64,000 bases of DNA from Eutrophocola sp963925675 (GCA_963925675.1 CAWUSW010000073.1:1-64000), one strand, 5' to 3'. Shown: positions 43,745 through 53,965, numbered from the stretch's first letter. Notes: generated by a model from the sequence alone, not told the origin. Translations and numbers: made by a program.

Positions 43745-44473
43745 ATGGGAACAAAAATCCGCAAGTATGACAGGATACTGTTAAAGCTAAGTGGTGAGGC
43801 TCTTACAGGTAATGCCGATTTTGGTATTGACCCAAAAGTTCTCGACAGGATGGCCATGGAAATTGGTCAGTTGGTAGAGATTGGCGTGCAGGTAGGTCTT
43901 GTGATTGGCGGTGGCAACCTGTTTCGTGGCGCTGCATTAAGTGCAGCGGGCATGGAAAGGGTTACCGGCGACCATATGGGAATGCTCGCAACAGTGATGA
44001 ATGGACTGGCGATGCGTGATGCGCTGGAACGCGCCGGCATTTCTACAAGAGTAATGTCAGCCATTCCCATGAGTGGTGTTGTAGAACATTATGATCGACG
44101 CACGGCTATCCGCCATCTCGAGGCTGGTGATGTGGTGATTTTCTCAGCCGGCACAGGTAATCCATTTTTTACTACTGATTCAGCCGCTTGTTTACGCGGT
44201 ATCGAAATCAATGCAGATCTGGTCCTTAAAGCAACTAAAGTAGATGGTGTATATTCTGCTGATCCGGTGATAGACCCCAATGCACAAAAGTATGATCGCC
44301 TTACTTTTGATGAAGTACTGGATAAAAAACTTGGCGTAATGGACCTGACGGCAATATGCCTGAGTCGCGATCACAATCTGCCAGTACGGGTTTTTGATAT
44401 GAATAAAGCGGAAGCACTGTTTAGTATTATAGTGGGTAAAGAAGAAGGTACCTTGATAGAGAGGGGAGAATAA
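43745..44473 (+). CDS. pyrH: Uridylate kinase
   Basis: PyrH phosphorylates UMP to UDP with ATP and is allosterically controlled by GTP and UTP. The 242-residue amino acid kinase-fold protein has LLKLSGEAL, LVIGGGNLFRGA, ATVMNGLAMRDAL, VIFSAGTGNPFFTTDSAACL and KVDGVYSADPV. It continues the operon after tsf. Confidence 0.97.
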   Translation: MGTKIRKYDRILLKLSGEALTGNADFGIDPKVLDRMAMEIGQLVEIGVQVGLVIGGGNLFRGAALSAAGMERVTGDHMGMLATVMNGLAMRDALERAGISTRVMSAIPMSGVVEHYDRRTAIRHLEAGDVVIFSAGTGNPFFTTDSAACLRGIEINADLVLKATKVDGVYSADPVIDPNAQKYDRLTFDEVLDKKLGVMDLTAICLSRDHNLPVRVFDMNKAEALFSIIVGKEEGTLIERGE

Positions 44474-44474
44474 G

Positions 44475-45032
44475 ATGATAGAGGACATTATTACTGATGC
44501 TGGAGAGCGTATGGAGAAAAGCCTGCACAGTCTGGAGAAAGCTTTTAACAAGATAAGAACCGGGCGAGCACATCCGGGTATTTTGGACAGTGTGATGGTT
44601 CCTTATTACGGTAATGATACTCCGATTCAACAGGTTGCCAATGTTACTATTGAAGATTCCAGGACAATTGCAGTAACTCCCTGGGAAAAAAACATGATGT
44701 CCGAAATAGAAAGGGCAATCATGAAATCAGACCTTGGGCTTAATCCGTCCAATAATGGCGATGTAATCAGATTGCCAATGCCAGCTCTGACTGAAGAAAC
44801 ACGTAAGGAATATACGCGACAGGCCAAGCAGGAAGCAGAAAACGGTCGCATTGCTGTGCGTAATATTCGCCGAGATGCAAATACGCATACCAAGGATCTT
44901 TTGAAAGAAAAAGAAATCAGTGAAGATGAAGAAAGAAAAGCTGAGCAGACAATACAGAAATTAACAGACAGTTATATTGAAAAAATCGATGCAAAATACG
45001 CTGAGAAGGAAACAGATCTGTTAACGATCTGA
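44475..45032 (+). CDS. frr: Ribosome recycling factor
   Basis: RRF splits post-termination ribosomes with EF-G. The 185-residue length is standard. LEKAFNKIRTGRAHPGILD, VTIEDSRTIAVTPWEKNM, NPSNNGDVIRLPMPALTEE and the C-terminal VRNIRRDAN are the family blocks. It starts one base after the pyrH stop. Confidence 0.97.
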   Translation: MIEDIITDAGERMEKSLHSLEKAFNKIRTGRAHPGILDSVMVPYYGNDTPIQQVANVTIEDSRTIAVTPWEKNMMSEIERAIMKSDLGLNPSNNGDVIRLPMPALTEETRKEYTRQAKQEAENGRIAVRNIRRDANTHTKDLLKEKEISEDEERKAEQTIQKLTDSYIEKIDAKYAEKETDLLTI

Positions 45033-45052
45033 TTACTGGCATACCATATCAT

Positions 45053-45826
45053 ATGACCCCTTCGAAACGAATTTCTTCCAGGGATAACACTAACCGGAAA
45101 GAAAACCTGCCCCGTCATATTGCAGTGATTATGGATGGAAATAATCGCTGGTCCAAGCAACACAAAAAAAATGGTGTCTCCGGTCATCGAGCCGGAGCAA
45201 TAACTGCCAGAAATCTCGTAGATTCCTGCCTCAAGAAAAAAATAGAAATCCTCACCCTGTTTGTTTTCAGTAGCGAAAACTGGTTACGCCCGGAAAAAGA
45301 AGTAAATAGCCTGATGGCGCTTTTTTTGAATGTGTTACAGAAAAATGAAATTAATAAACTTCACAAAAAAAATATCAGGATAAGGTTTATTGGCAGTAGA
45401 GAAAGGTTTACCAGTAAACTTCTTAAATTAATGTTGGATGCTGAAGCTCTGACAGAAAAAAACACCAGCATGACCGTTGTCGTAGCCGCAGATTATGGTG
45501 GTCATTGGGATATGACAAACGCCGCTCAATTAATCGCCGAGAAAATAGAGTCGGGGGAATTAACGTCGAAGGATGTAACTGAAGCGCTAGTTGAGAAACA
45601 TATTGCTATTGCAGATCTGCCGATGCCTGATTTATGTATCCGCACCGGTGGTGAACAGAGAATAAGTAATTTTTTGTTATGGCAATTTGCCTATACGGAA
45701 TTATATTTTACCGATACTTACTGGCCTGATTTTGATGAAGAAGAGTTTGCAAACGCCTTAAATGATTTTGCAGGTAGACAGCGGCGCTTTGGTAAGGTCA
45801 GTGATCAGGTGGAGTCCGCTCAATAA
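45053..45826 (+). CDS. uppS: Undecaprenyl diphosphate synthase
   Basis: UppS adds eight isoprene units in cis to farnesyl diphosphate, making the lipid carrier for peptidoglycan and O-antigen. At 257 residues it has HIAVIMDGNNRWSKQ (catalytic Asp and diphosphate site), FVFSSENWLRPEKEV and LCIRTGGEQRISNFLLWQ. It overlaps cdsA by one base. Confidence 0.96.
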   Translation: MTPSKRISSRDNTNRKENLPRHIAVIMDGNNRWSKQHKKNGVSGHRAGAITARNLVDSCLKKKIEILTLFVFSSENWLRPEKEVNSLMALFLNVLQKNEINKLHKKNIRIRFIGSRERFTSKLLKLMLDAEALTEKNTSMTVVVAADYGGHWDMTNAAQLIAEKIESGELTSKDVTEALVEKHIAIADLPMPDLCIRTGGEQRISNFLLWQFAYTELYFTDTYWPDFDEEEFANALNDFAGRQRRFGKVSDQVESAQ

Positions 45827-46656
45827 TGTTATGGCAGAGAGTTGTGACATCATTTGCATTGCTGGCCTTAATTCTGAGTGCCGTTTTTATCCTGCCTGCT
45901 TCACTATTCTATCTTTTCATACTGCTTGTCATGGGTATAGCTGCATGGGAATGGTCGTCACTTGCAGGAATGTCAAACACTATATATAGAGCGCTTTACG
46001 TCACAGTTCTTCTTGCAGCTATGGTTGCCAGCACGCATAAAGCCGCCCCAATCAATCTTTTTTTTAGTATGGCAATTGTTTGTTGGTTAATGGCATTGCT
46101 ATTTATTTGCATCTACCCGGCTGGACAAATTTTCTGGAGTAAGAAGGCGACATTGATTGTTGCGGGTTTGCCATTGTTTATCCCAGGCTGGTTGGCTTTT
46201 TTTGTTCTCAGAAATCAAAGCAATCATGAATTCCATATCTTGTTGTTGTTTTTTCTTGTAGCAGCTGCGGATATCGGCGCTTATTTTGCGGGTCGCACTT
46301 TTGGCAAATACAAATTAGCGGTGAGAGTGAGTCCGAATAAAACCTGGGAAGGCTTCGCTGGTGGCGTACTGGCATGTACGCTTCTGATAGTAATCGCTGT
46401 TTTACTTTTTTCTGAACAATTGCCTGAAATGAATTCAATACGCTGGTTCAAACTTGTGATTATGGGATTGCTGATTGCTGCATTCAGTGTTGTAGGTGAT
46501 TTGTTTGAAAGTATGGTTAAACGTAATCGTGATGTGAAAGACAGTGGTACGATTTTGCCTGGTCATGGTGGCATACTTGATCGTATCGATGGCCTGACAG
46601 CTGCGGCACCGCTGTATGCGATGTGTTTAATTCAGCTTGGTGCTGAATTCTTATGA
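45826..46656 (+). CDS. cdsA: Phosphatidate cytidylyltransferase
   Basis: CdsA makes CDP-diacylglycerol in the inner membrane, the precursor of all phospholipids here. It has 276 residues with about eight membrane segments. The signature VRVSPNKTWEGFAGG and the metal site VGDLFESMVKRNRDVKDSG followed by PGHGGILDRIDGL are intact. It overlaps dxr by four bases (ATGA). Confidence 0.96.
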   Translation: MLWQRVVTSFALLALILSAVFILPASLFYLFILLVMGIAAWEWSSLAGMSNTIYRALYVTVLLAAMVASTHKAAPINLFFSMAIVCWLMALLFICIYPAGQIFWSKKATLIVAGLPLFIPGWLAFFVLRNQSNHEFHILLLFFLVAAADIGAYFAGRTFGKYKLAVRVSPNKTWEGFAGGVLACTLLIVIAVLLFSEQLPEMNSIRWFKLVIMGLLIAAFSVVGDLFESMVKRNRDVKDSGTILPGHGGILDRIDGLTAAAPLYAMCLIQLGAEFL

Positions 46657-47867
46657 CGGTAATACAGTCCGTTTCCATTCTCGGCTCCACTGGTTCTATT
46701 GGCGTGAATACTTTAAACGTAATAGAGCAGAATCCGGAGCGTTATCGTGTATTTGCTCTTTCTGCGAATACGAATGTTGAATTACTTCTTCAACAATGCC
46801 ACCAATATCAGCCAGATTATGCTGTTATGTATGATGACGGGGCTGCTAAAAAACTGGCATCTGCCTTAGCTGATTCAAACACCAAGGTTTTAAGCGGAAT
46901 AGAAGGGCTTAAGACTATAGCCAGTCATGAAAAGGCCGATTGTGTGATGGCTGCCATTGTTGGCGGTATTGGGCTGGCACCTACATTTGCCGCCGTGAAG
47001 GCCGGTAAGAGAATATTATTGGCCAACAAGGAATCTCTGGTTATGGCTGGCGATTTGTTTATGGATAGCGTCAGGGAATCTAACGCCAGATTGTTACCTA
47101 TAGATAGTGAACACAATGCAATGTTTCAATGTTTGCCTGTCAATAAGCAGGGGCAATTTGAAAATACGGCTGAGCAGGGCTTTAGTAAAATTGTTCTAAC
47201 TGCGTCTGGCGGTCCATTTCTAAACGCAAGTCCAGAAACGCTGGTTAATGTCACCCCTGAACAGGCATGTGCACATCCGAACTGGGCAATGGGGCCAAAG
47301 ATTTCGGTAGATTCAGCTACCATGGTGAATAAGGCACTGGAGTTGATAGAAGCCTGTTTTTTGTTTGGCCTTGATGAGTCTTGCATAGAAATCATGATTC
47401 ATCCCCAGTCTATTATTCATTCAATGGTGTATTACAACGATGGTTCGGTATTGGCGCAAATGGGTAACCCGGACATGCGCACCCCTATTTCCCTGGGTCT
47501 GGCATGGCCAGAAAGAATACCGGCAGGAGTCGCAGAACTGGATCTGGCCGAAATCTCCAGACTTGATTTTCTACGGCCTGATCTGGAGCGCTTTCCCTGT
47601 CTTAAATTAGGTAGACAAGTAGCGAAAACCGGGGATTCTGCCCCCATAATTTTCAATGCTGCCAATGAAGTCGCAGTGGCGGCTTTTTTGGCTCGCACGC
47701 TCAGATTTGATCAAATACCTGCTATCATAGACGCCGCCTTACAGATGCAGTCAGTCACCAGAGTCAGATCACTGGATGAGGTGCTGGAAGTGGATCATAT
47801 AGCACGCAATATAGCGGCTGGATTGGTCAAGGATTTCACGGGTAACATTACGGGCAACATTACGTGA
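46653..47867 (+). CDS. dxr: 1-deoxy-D-xylulose-5-phosphate reductoisomerase
   Basis: Dxr converts DXP to MEP with NADPH, the first committed step of the non-mevalonate isoprenoid route. At 404 residues it shows ILGSTGSIGVNTLNVI (NADPH site), LLANKESLVMAGDL, PIDSEHNAMFQCL and AHPNWAMGPKISVDSATMVN. The extreme C-terminus has a short duplicated tail, GNITGNIT, at 47841-47864. It supplies isoprenoid precursors used by the upstream uppS. Confidence 0.96.
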   Translation: MTVIQSVSILGSTGSIGVNTLNVIEQNPERYRVFALSANTNVELLLQQCHQYQPDYAVMYDDGAAKKLASALADSNTKVLSGIEGLKTIASHEKADCVMAAIVGGIGLAPTFAAVKAGKRILLANKESLVMAGDLFMDSVRESNARLLPIDSEHNAMFQCLPVNKQGQFENTAEQGFSKIVLTASGGPFLNASPETLVNVTPEQACAHPNWAMGPKISVDSATMVNKALELIEACFLFGLDESCIEIMIHPQSIIHSMVYYNDGSVLAQMGNPDMRTPISLGLAWPERIPAGVAELDLAEISRLDFLRPDLERFPCLKLGRQVAKTGDSAPIIFNAANEVAVAAFLARTLRFDQIPAIIDAALQMQSVTRVRSLDEVLEVDHIARNIAAGLVKDFTGNITGNIT

Positions 47868-47980
47868 AAAATAGTTAAATGGTCTTCAGTCTTCTAACAA
47901 CAAGACTCTATGCTATGGATAATTTGACCCTATGTTGTTGTCATATTTCGTATAGCAAACAATGTATTGCAAATAATTAA

Positions 47981-49447
47981 ATGGAAATGATCGGTAGTTT
48001 TGTTTTTGATGTAATCGCGATGCTGGTTACTCTGGGGATTCTCGTTACTTTTCATGAGTACGGGCACTTCTGGGTGGCAAGAAAATGCGGCGTGAAAGTT
48101 GAAAAGTTTTCTATCGGTTTTGGCAGACCCTTGTTGCGCTGGCGCGGGAAAAAGAAGGTTTTTGGTTCAGCATCAGATTCGTCAGCAAATGCTCAGACTG
48201 CTGAAGCCAATGCAGATGAAGAAGAAGGAACCGAGTTTGTTATAGCCGCATTGCCACTGGGTGGCTATGTAAAAATGCTTGGCGAGCAAGACAGCGAGAT
48301 CCCTGAACACCAAAAACAATTCGCTTTTAATCACAAAACATTATCACAAAGAGCCGCTATAGTTGCTGCAGGACCCGCGGCAAATTTTCTACTCGCTATT
48401 TTACTTTACTGGGTAATGTTCATGAATGGCGTTTCAGATTTTGCGCCGATAGTCGGCAATATTGAAAGTACCTCACCAGCGGGTTCTGCTGGCATGGAAT
48501 ATGGCGATGAAATCATTGCTGTAGATAACAAAGAAACTCGTACCTGGCAGGAAGTCAGAAAGCAGCTACTTGATCGTCTCGGTGAAAGTGGTGACTTGCA
48601 AATGACGCTGTTAAAAGAAGGTTCAACACAAACACAGGAAATAAGCATACCTTTGCAATCCTGGCTACTAGGCGCAACTGAACCTGATGTAGTGGGCTCT
48701 CTTGGAATGACGCCTGTGTTTATGGATATCCCTCCGCGGATTGGTGAACTGCTGTCTGGAGGCAGAGCGCTGGAAGCCGGTTTCGAAACGGGTGACCTGG
48801 TCCTGGCTGCTGATGAACAGCTTGTTTCTAGCTGGGAAAAGTGGATTGGTGTAATTCGGGAGAATCCGGAAAAGGATTTAACTATAGCTGTTGAAAGAAG
48901 AGGGCAGATTATTGATTTGATTCTACGCCCGGGTATTCGAACAGATGAAAATAATAATCCTCAACTTGATAGCCAGGGCAGAACACAGGGCTATATCGGC
49001 GCAGGAGTAGAGCTTCCGGTTCTGGCTGAAGATATGATTCGTGACATTCAGTTTTCACCTGTTGCAGCATTAGGTGAAGCCGTCAGTGAAACCTGGGAAA
49101 ACAGTATTTTTGTTTTGGTCGCAATCAAGAAAATGATTATTGGCCTGATGTCGATAAACAACATCAGTGGACCAATTACCATTGCCAAGATTGCCGGAGA
49201 CTCGGCCAGTGATGGCCTGGAGTATTTTATTGGTTTTCTTGCCATTCTCAGTATTAGTCTGGGAGTGATGAATCTTTTGCCTATTCCGGTATTGGACGGT
49301 GGGCATCTTTTTTACTACGCCATTGAAGCTGTAACACGCAAACCATTGCCAGAGTACGTGCAGGAAATGGGGATGCGTTTCGGTTTATTGATAATCGCAG
49401 GCATCATGATTATTGCTTTCTACAATGATATAAACCGTCTGTTTTAA
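47981..49447 (+). CDS. rseP: Site-2 zinc protease RseP
   Basis: RseP cuts the anti-sigma factor RseA inside the membrane to switch on the envelope stress response, and trims signal peptides. The active site is TFHEYGHFWVARKCGVKVEKF, the conserved NLLPIPVLDGGHLFYY gives the other metal ligand, and two PDZ domains lie between. At 488 residues it is longer than the usual 450. Part of the excess is an Ala/Ser/Glu-rich insert at residues 59-82, right after RWRGKK. bamA follows 8 bp downstream. Confidence 0.95.
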   Translation: MEMIGSFVFDVIAMLVTLGILVTFHEYGHFWVARKCGVKVEKFSIGFGRPLLRWRGKKKVFGSASDSSANAQTAEANADEEEGTEFVIAALPLGGYVKMLGEQDSEIPEHQKQFAFNHKTLSQRAAIVAAGPAANFLLAILLYWVMFMNGVSDFAPIVGNIESTSPAGSAGMEYGDEIIAVDNKETRTWQEVRKQLLDRLGESGDLQMTLLKEGSTQTQEISIPLQSWLLGATEPDVVGSLGMTPVFMDIPPRIGELLSGGRALEAGFETGDLVLAADEQLVSSWEKWIGVIRENPEKDLTIAVERRGQIIDLILRPGIRTDENNNPQLDSQGRTQGYIGAGVELPVLAEDMIRDIQFSPVAALGEAVSETWENSIFVLVAIKKMIIGLMSINNISGPITIAKIAGDSASDGLEYFIGFLAILSISLGVMNLLPIPVLDGGHLFYYAIEAVTRKPLPEYVQEMGMRFGLLIIAGIMIIAFYNDINRLF

Positions 49448-49455
49448 GGCTGAAT

Positions 49456-52185
49456 ATGACCCTTAAGTACAAAATAAAATTTTTGTCATGCCTTCTTGTG
49501 CTTTCAGTGCTGCCAGCTTTGGCGACAGCCCAGTTAGCTCCTCCTCCTGCTGGCCCCCAGACGTTTACTGTTTCTGATATACGCCTGGAAGGGTTACAGC
49601 GTATGTCTGCAACCAATGTATTTGCCTTGCTGAATATCAATGTTGGCGACGAACTGAGCTCTTTTGATTTTGCCAATATCATCCGCGATATTGCTGCTTC
49701 TGAAAACTTTGATGATGTTGAGCTATTACGCGAAGGCAATGTACTGATTATCCGCCTGAATGAGAGACCTACGATTAGTGATCTTCAGTTGGATGGAAAT
49801 AAATTGATACCCACCGAAGCACTGCTGGAAAATATGGAAAATGCAGGGCTGGCTATTGGTCAGGTGTTTCAACCTTCGACCCTGGATGGTATGCGTCTGG
49901 CCTTGCAGGAGCAATATGTTGGACAGGGAAGGTATGGTGCCAGTGTTGAGGCCGAAGTGGTTGAACAGGCACGCAACAGAGTAGCCCTCAATATTAATAT
50001 TAACGAGGGTGAAGCATCGAAAATTATTCATATCAATGTTGTTGGCAATACTGTTTTCAGCGATGAGGAATTACTTGATTTTTTTGAGCTGAGTACTTCC
50101 AACTGGCTCTCATGGATACGCAAGGATGATCAGTATGCACGTGAGAAAATTGATGGCGATATTGAACGCCTTACTTCCTATTATATGGATCAGGGATATA
50201 TCAATTTTGAAATCACCTCAACCCAGGTGTCAATTACACCTGCAAAAGATGAAGTTTATATCACCATCAATATTTCAGAAGGGAATGTTTATACAATTAA
50301 TGAAGTTGAGCTTGCCGGCGACCTGGTTGATTCTGAAACATTACTGAGGCTGATGATCCAGTTACGCGAAGGACAGGTTTTTTCACAGCAACTTGTCACT
50401 ACTACTTCCGAGTTTATGACTCAACTGCTTGGAAACCGGGGATACTTTTTTGCTGAAGTGGAAGGGGTTCCTTCCATTAATGAAGAAGATCAAACCGTTG
50501 ATGTTACTTTCTTTGTTCTCCCGGGTAACAGAACCTATGTTAACCGAATTAGTTTTTACGGAAATACCAATACCGCTGACGAAGTGCTGCGACGGGAAAT
50601 GCGCCAAATGGAAGGCGCACCTGCATCCAATATTGCCCTTGAACAATCCAAAGTACGTCTTGAACAATTAGGCTACTTTGCTGAAGTTGAGTATGAAACG
50701 GCTGAAGTGCCCGGCACCTCTGACCAGATTGATGTGGATTTTTCGGTAGCTGAACAATTGTCAGGCCAGATCGGTGGCAGTATTGGTTATGGTCAGGTTC
50801 AGGGTCTGGTTTTATCAGCTAATCTGCAGCAATCGAATTTCCTGGGTACCGGCAAAAGTATTGGCGTTGGCGTTAATACCAGTCTTTTCCAAACCAATTA
50901 TCAGTTTAATTATTTTGACCCTTACTACACTATAGATGGTGTCAGTCGCGGCTTTGGGATGTCCTACACACAATCTGATTATGCTGAGCTGAATCTGGCC
51001 TCTTACAGTACAAATCAATTGAGCACCAGTGTGACTTATGGCTATCCTCTGGGAGAAACCCAAAGGCTTTCTTTCAACTTTGGCTTTACCAATACCACTA
51101 TTGATGAGGGCTATGGGCCGGTTCAGGAAATAAAATCCAGCCCGGACCTCATTCCCGGGATAAATGATTACATTGTCGTGCCAGCGCGGGGGCAATCATT
51201 CTTCAACCCAAATACAGGGCAGATTTTTCCAATTGCCGATGCCGTAACGGCTCCAATTGCTGATCTGCCATTTACTGCCTTTAACCAGAATCAGGGTTTC
51301 CTGGATCGTGACGGTAACAAGTTTAATAATTTCAACCTGTCAATTACCTGGAGCCAATCTACGCTTAACCGCGGGATGTTTCCAACAAATGGTCAAACAC
51401 AAAGTTTGTCGCTGGAGATGGCTATTCCTGGCAGCGAGCTGGCCTTTTACCGGCTACGCTATTTATTTGAAAAGTATATTCCTGTTTATGGTGAATGGAT
51501 CGTTCATCTGCGGACAGATCTTGGTTATGGTGATGGCTATGGATCAACCGAACAGTTGCCATTTTTTCAGCACTTTTATGCAGGCGGACTTGGTACTGTG
51601 CGCGGCTTTGAAAGAAATACTCTTGGCCCAAGAGCAACTTTTCCGGAACGCTATAGAGTAAGTAATACTCAATTCGTACGTGATGCCAATGGCAATATCG
51701 CCCAGGACCCCTTTGGCGATCCTGTTTTGGATATGAGATCAGGGGTTGCCTATGTGCTTGAACAGGCACTGGATGTAGAAGGATTTCCATTATTTGATGA
51801 GTCAGGCTTGCCGGTCCTTAATCAGGTTATTGACTCAGAGTATTTATACACCGGGCAGTCATCTCCTTTTGGCGGTAATGTGCAGACAACGGGCACACTG
51901 GAAATGCTGTTTCCTCTGCCCTTTATTGAAGACAGAAGTCGTGTCCGTTCGGCATTTTTCGTAGACGCGGGAAATGTGTTTTCATCCTATTGTAGTCAAG
52001 AACAGGAAAATAGAAATAATTGCAGCGGTTTCGATATAGGTGAATTGCGTTACTCTGCAGGTCTTTCAGTAAGCTGGTTTTCCGGTGCTTTTGGAATTAT
52101 GTCTTTCAGCCTTGCGAAACCCTTTAATACCACTGAAATAGATGAAACCGAGATTTTTCAGTTCACTCTGGGTAATACTTTCTAG
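49456..52185 (+). CDS. bamA: Outer membrane protein assembly factor BamA
   Basis: BamA folds and inserts beta-barrel proteins in the outer membrane. A signal peptide (LVLSVLPALATAQ) is followed by five POTRA repeats and a C-terminal 16-strand barrel. The loop 6 motif VRGFERNTLGPR is present and the protein ends in Phe (FTLGNTF), the usual C-terminal signal. At 909 residues it is about 100 longer than the E. coli protein; the extra residues are in long extracellular loops near 51130-51320 and 51650-51870. It lies between rseP and skp, the standard order. Confidence 0.96.
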   Translation: MTLKYKIKFLSCLLVLSVLPALATAQLAPPPAGPQTFTVSDIRLEGLQRMSATNVFALLNINVGDELSSFDFANIIRDIAASENFDDVELLREGNVLIIRLNERPTISDLQLDGNKLIPTEALLENMENAGLAIGQVFQPSTLDGMRLALQEQYVGQGRYGASVEAEVVEQARNRVALNININEGEASKIIHINVVGNTVFSDEELLDFFELSTSNWLSWIRKDDQYAREKIDGDIERLTSYYMDQGYINFEITSTQVSITPAKDEVYITINISEGNVYTINEVELAGDLVDSETLLRLMIQLREGQVFSQQLVTTTSEFMTQLLGNRGYFFAEVEGVPSINEEDQTVDVTFFVLPGNRTYVNRISFYGNTNTADEVLRREMRQMEGAPASNIALEQSKVRLEQLGYFAEVEYETAEVPGTSDQIDVDFSVAEQLSGQIGGSIGYGQVQGLVLSANLQQSNFLGTGKSIGVGVNTSLFQTNYQFNYFDPYYTIDGVSRGFGMSYTQSDYAELNLASYSTNQLSTSVTYGYPLGETQRLSFNFGFTNTTIDEGYGPVQEIKSSPDLIPGINDYIVVPARGQSFFNPNTGQIFPIADAVTAPIADLPFTAFNQNQGFLDRDGNKFNNFNLSITWSQSTLNRGMFPTNGQTQSLSLEMAIPGSELAFYRLRYLFEKYIPVYGEWIVHLRTDLGYGDGYGSTEQLPFFQHFYAGGLGTVRGFERNTLGPRATFPERYRVSNTQFVRDANGNIAQDPFGDPVLDMRSGVAYVLEQALDVEGFPLFDESGLPVLNQVIDSEYLYTGQSSPFGGNVQTTGTLEMLFPLPFIEDRSRVRSAFFVDAGNVFSSYCSQEQENRNNCSGFDIGELRYSAGLSVSWFSGAFGIMSFSLAKPFNTTEIDETEIFQFTLGNTF

Positions 52186-52354
52186 GCCTATGGCAGTATC
52201 ATTAACTATTCGAACCTATCCAAAAAACCCTGTAGAATGCGCGCTTAGGCGTTAAAGTCAAAGCTCAGAATTAAAAAAATTAGCCTTACCAGGAATTATT
52301 CCGGCAAAGCGCGAGTCTTAATTAATAATCGTTATTTTATCGTTGGAGAAACAA

Positions 52355-52873
52355 GTGAAAAATGTCATTAATGGTCTGGTTTTTGCGGCTGCCCTGATTC
52401 TGGGAGCCAATAGTTCTATTGCCCAGGAAGCAAGTGGATTAAAAATTGCTGTGCTGGACATGGCTACTGCTTTATTGAATTCAGAAGTGGCAAAAGATGT
52501 CGATGATGAATTGCAGCAGGAAACTGCCGGGGATCAGGATAAGGTCAGAAATCTGGCTGAACAAGCCCAGACCTTGCAGGAAAAGTTGCAGCAGGATGGC
52601 GAAGTGATGAGCGAAACCGAGCAACGTCGGATTGTCGGAGAGCTTCAGGAATTACAAAATCAGTATGAATTTCTGGTTGAGAAAATCCAGGCACTGATTA
52701 ATCAAAGAAGACAGCAGTTTCAACAAACCTATGCTCCTAATCTCGTACAGGCCATAACGGAAGTTGTGGAAGAAGAAGGTTACGATATTGTGTTTCGTGC
52801 CGAGGCTGTTTTGCATTATGCCAATGCGATAAACATAACTGCCCGAGTCACTGAAAAACTGAATCAGCAGTAA
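52355..52873 (+). CDS. skp: Periplasmic chaperone Skp/OmpH
   Basis: Skp holds unfolded outer-membrane proteins in the periplasm and hands them to BamA. Start is GTG at 52355, with GGAG six bases ahead and a signal peptide beginning there (VKNVINGLVFAAALILGA, cleavage at SIA-Q); a TTG at 52343 is less likely. The 172-residue protein has the long, Gln/Glu-rich coiled-coil arms and the C-terminal segment YDIVFRAEAVLHYANAINIT. A possible promoter with TAGAAT (52233-52238) lies in the 169-bp gap. Confidence 0.9.
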   Translation: MKNVINGLVFAAALILGANSSIAQEASGLKIAVLDMATALLNSEVAKDVDDELQQETAGDQDKVRNLAEQAQTLQEKLQQDGEVMSETEQRRIVGELQELQNQYEFLVEKIQALINQRRQQFQQTYAPNLVQAITEVVEEEGYDIVFRAEAVLHYANAINITARVTEKLNQQ

Positions 52874-52912
52874 GGGAAATTGAAAATATTGTTTCTGACA
52901 TAATCATTTCTT

Positions 52913-53965
52913 GTGAAAGAGAATAATCAGGAATACTCACTTGCTTCATTGGCTGAGCTTCTGGGTCTCACTCTGGAAGGAGACCCGGACGCGTTGGTGT
53001 CCGGCATTGCAACATTGGCTAATGCCCAAGCCAGCGATTTAAGTTTTTACCATAACAGTGCCTACTTCAGTGACCTTCAAAAAACCAATGCTGCGGTTGT
53101 TATTCTTTCGCAAGATGCCGCCTCAGGATGTTCTGTTAATAAATTGCTGGCAGATAATCCCTACCTTGCCTATGCCAGAGCAAGTCGTTTATTTGAAGAC
53201 AGGCCTGTCAGAGAAACACAAGTTCATACAACAGCCCTTATTCATGAAAGCGCCACGCTTGGGAATGATGTTTCCATTGGCCCTAATGTAGTTGTTGAGG
53301 CCAATGTCACAATAGGGGACAGGTGTGTCATTGGGGCTAATTCTGTTATAGGTAAAAATAGTGTGCTGGGCAGTGACGCTACTGTTTCGCCGAACGTCTC
53401 AATTTATTCTGATGTCAGTATTGGTTGTAATGCAATAATTCACTCTGGCGTGGTTATTGGCAGTGATGGCTTCGGTTTCGCCAGGGATGGAAATAAGCAG
53501 GTCAAAATAGCCCAGTTGGGCGGTGTCAGTATTGGTAATGACGTAGAAATAGGTGCCGGAAGTACAATTGACCGTGGCGCGCTTGAAAATACGTTCATCG
53601 GAGATGGCGTAAAAATTGATAATCAGGTGCAAATTGCGCATAACGTCAGAATTGGGGAAAACACAGTAATTTGTGGATGTAGTGCAATAGCTGGTAGTTC
53701 GAACATCGGTAAAAATTGTATTATTGCGGGTGCAGTTGGCGTTATAAATCATATAGATATCGCTGACGGGGTTACTGTTACAGCGATGTCACTGGTTAAC
53801 AAATCCATTACCAGAAAAGGTGTGTACTCATCCGGTACTGGCTTGTCAGAAACCGCGCACTGGAAGAAAAATATTGTTCATTTTAAACATTTGGACAAGC
53901 TTAATAGCCGTTTAAAAGCTCTGGAATTAATCCAGAAGAAACGCAAAGAGAAAGATAAAAACTAG
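52913..53965 (+). CDS. lpxD: UDP-3-O-acylglucosamine N-acyltransferase
   Basis: LpxD adds the second acyl chain to UDP-3-O-acylglucosamine in lipid A synthesis. The 350-residue protein has an N-terminal uridine-binding domain (LGLTLEGDPDALVSGIATL), then a left-handed beta-helix of hexapeptide repeats with IHSGVVIGSDGFGFARDG and the catalytic His in DNQVQIAHNVRIGE. The GTG at 52913 has no clear ribosome-binding site. It is the first of the lpxD-fabZ-lpxA-lpxB group. Confidence 0.95.
   Translation: MKENNQEYSLASLAELLGLTLEGDPDALVSGIATLANAQASDLSFYHNSAYFSDLQKTNAAVVILSQDAASGCSVNKLLADNPYLAYARASRLFEDRPVRETQVHTTALIHESATLGNDVSIGPNVVVEANVTIGDRCVIGANSVIGKNSVLGSDATVSPNVSIYSDVSIGCNAIIHSGVVIGSDGFGFARDGNKQVKIAQLGGVSIGNDVEIGAGSTIDRGALENTFIGDGVKIDNQVQIAHNVRIGENTVICGCSAIAGSSNIGKNCIIAGAVGVINHIDIADGVTVTAMSLVNKSITRKGVYSSGTGLSETAHWKKNIVHFKHLDKLNSRLKALELIQKKRKEKDKN

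Noticed and set aside
47841..47864. Short tandem repeat at the end of dxr as a functional element
   Set aside because: Two 12-bp imperfect copies encode a GNITGNIT tail; this is too little to suggest more than local slippage.
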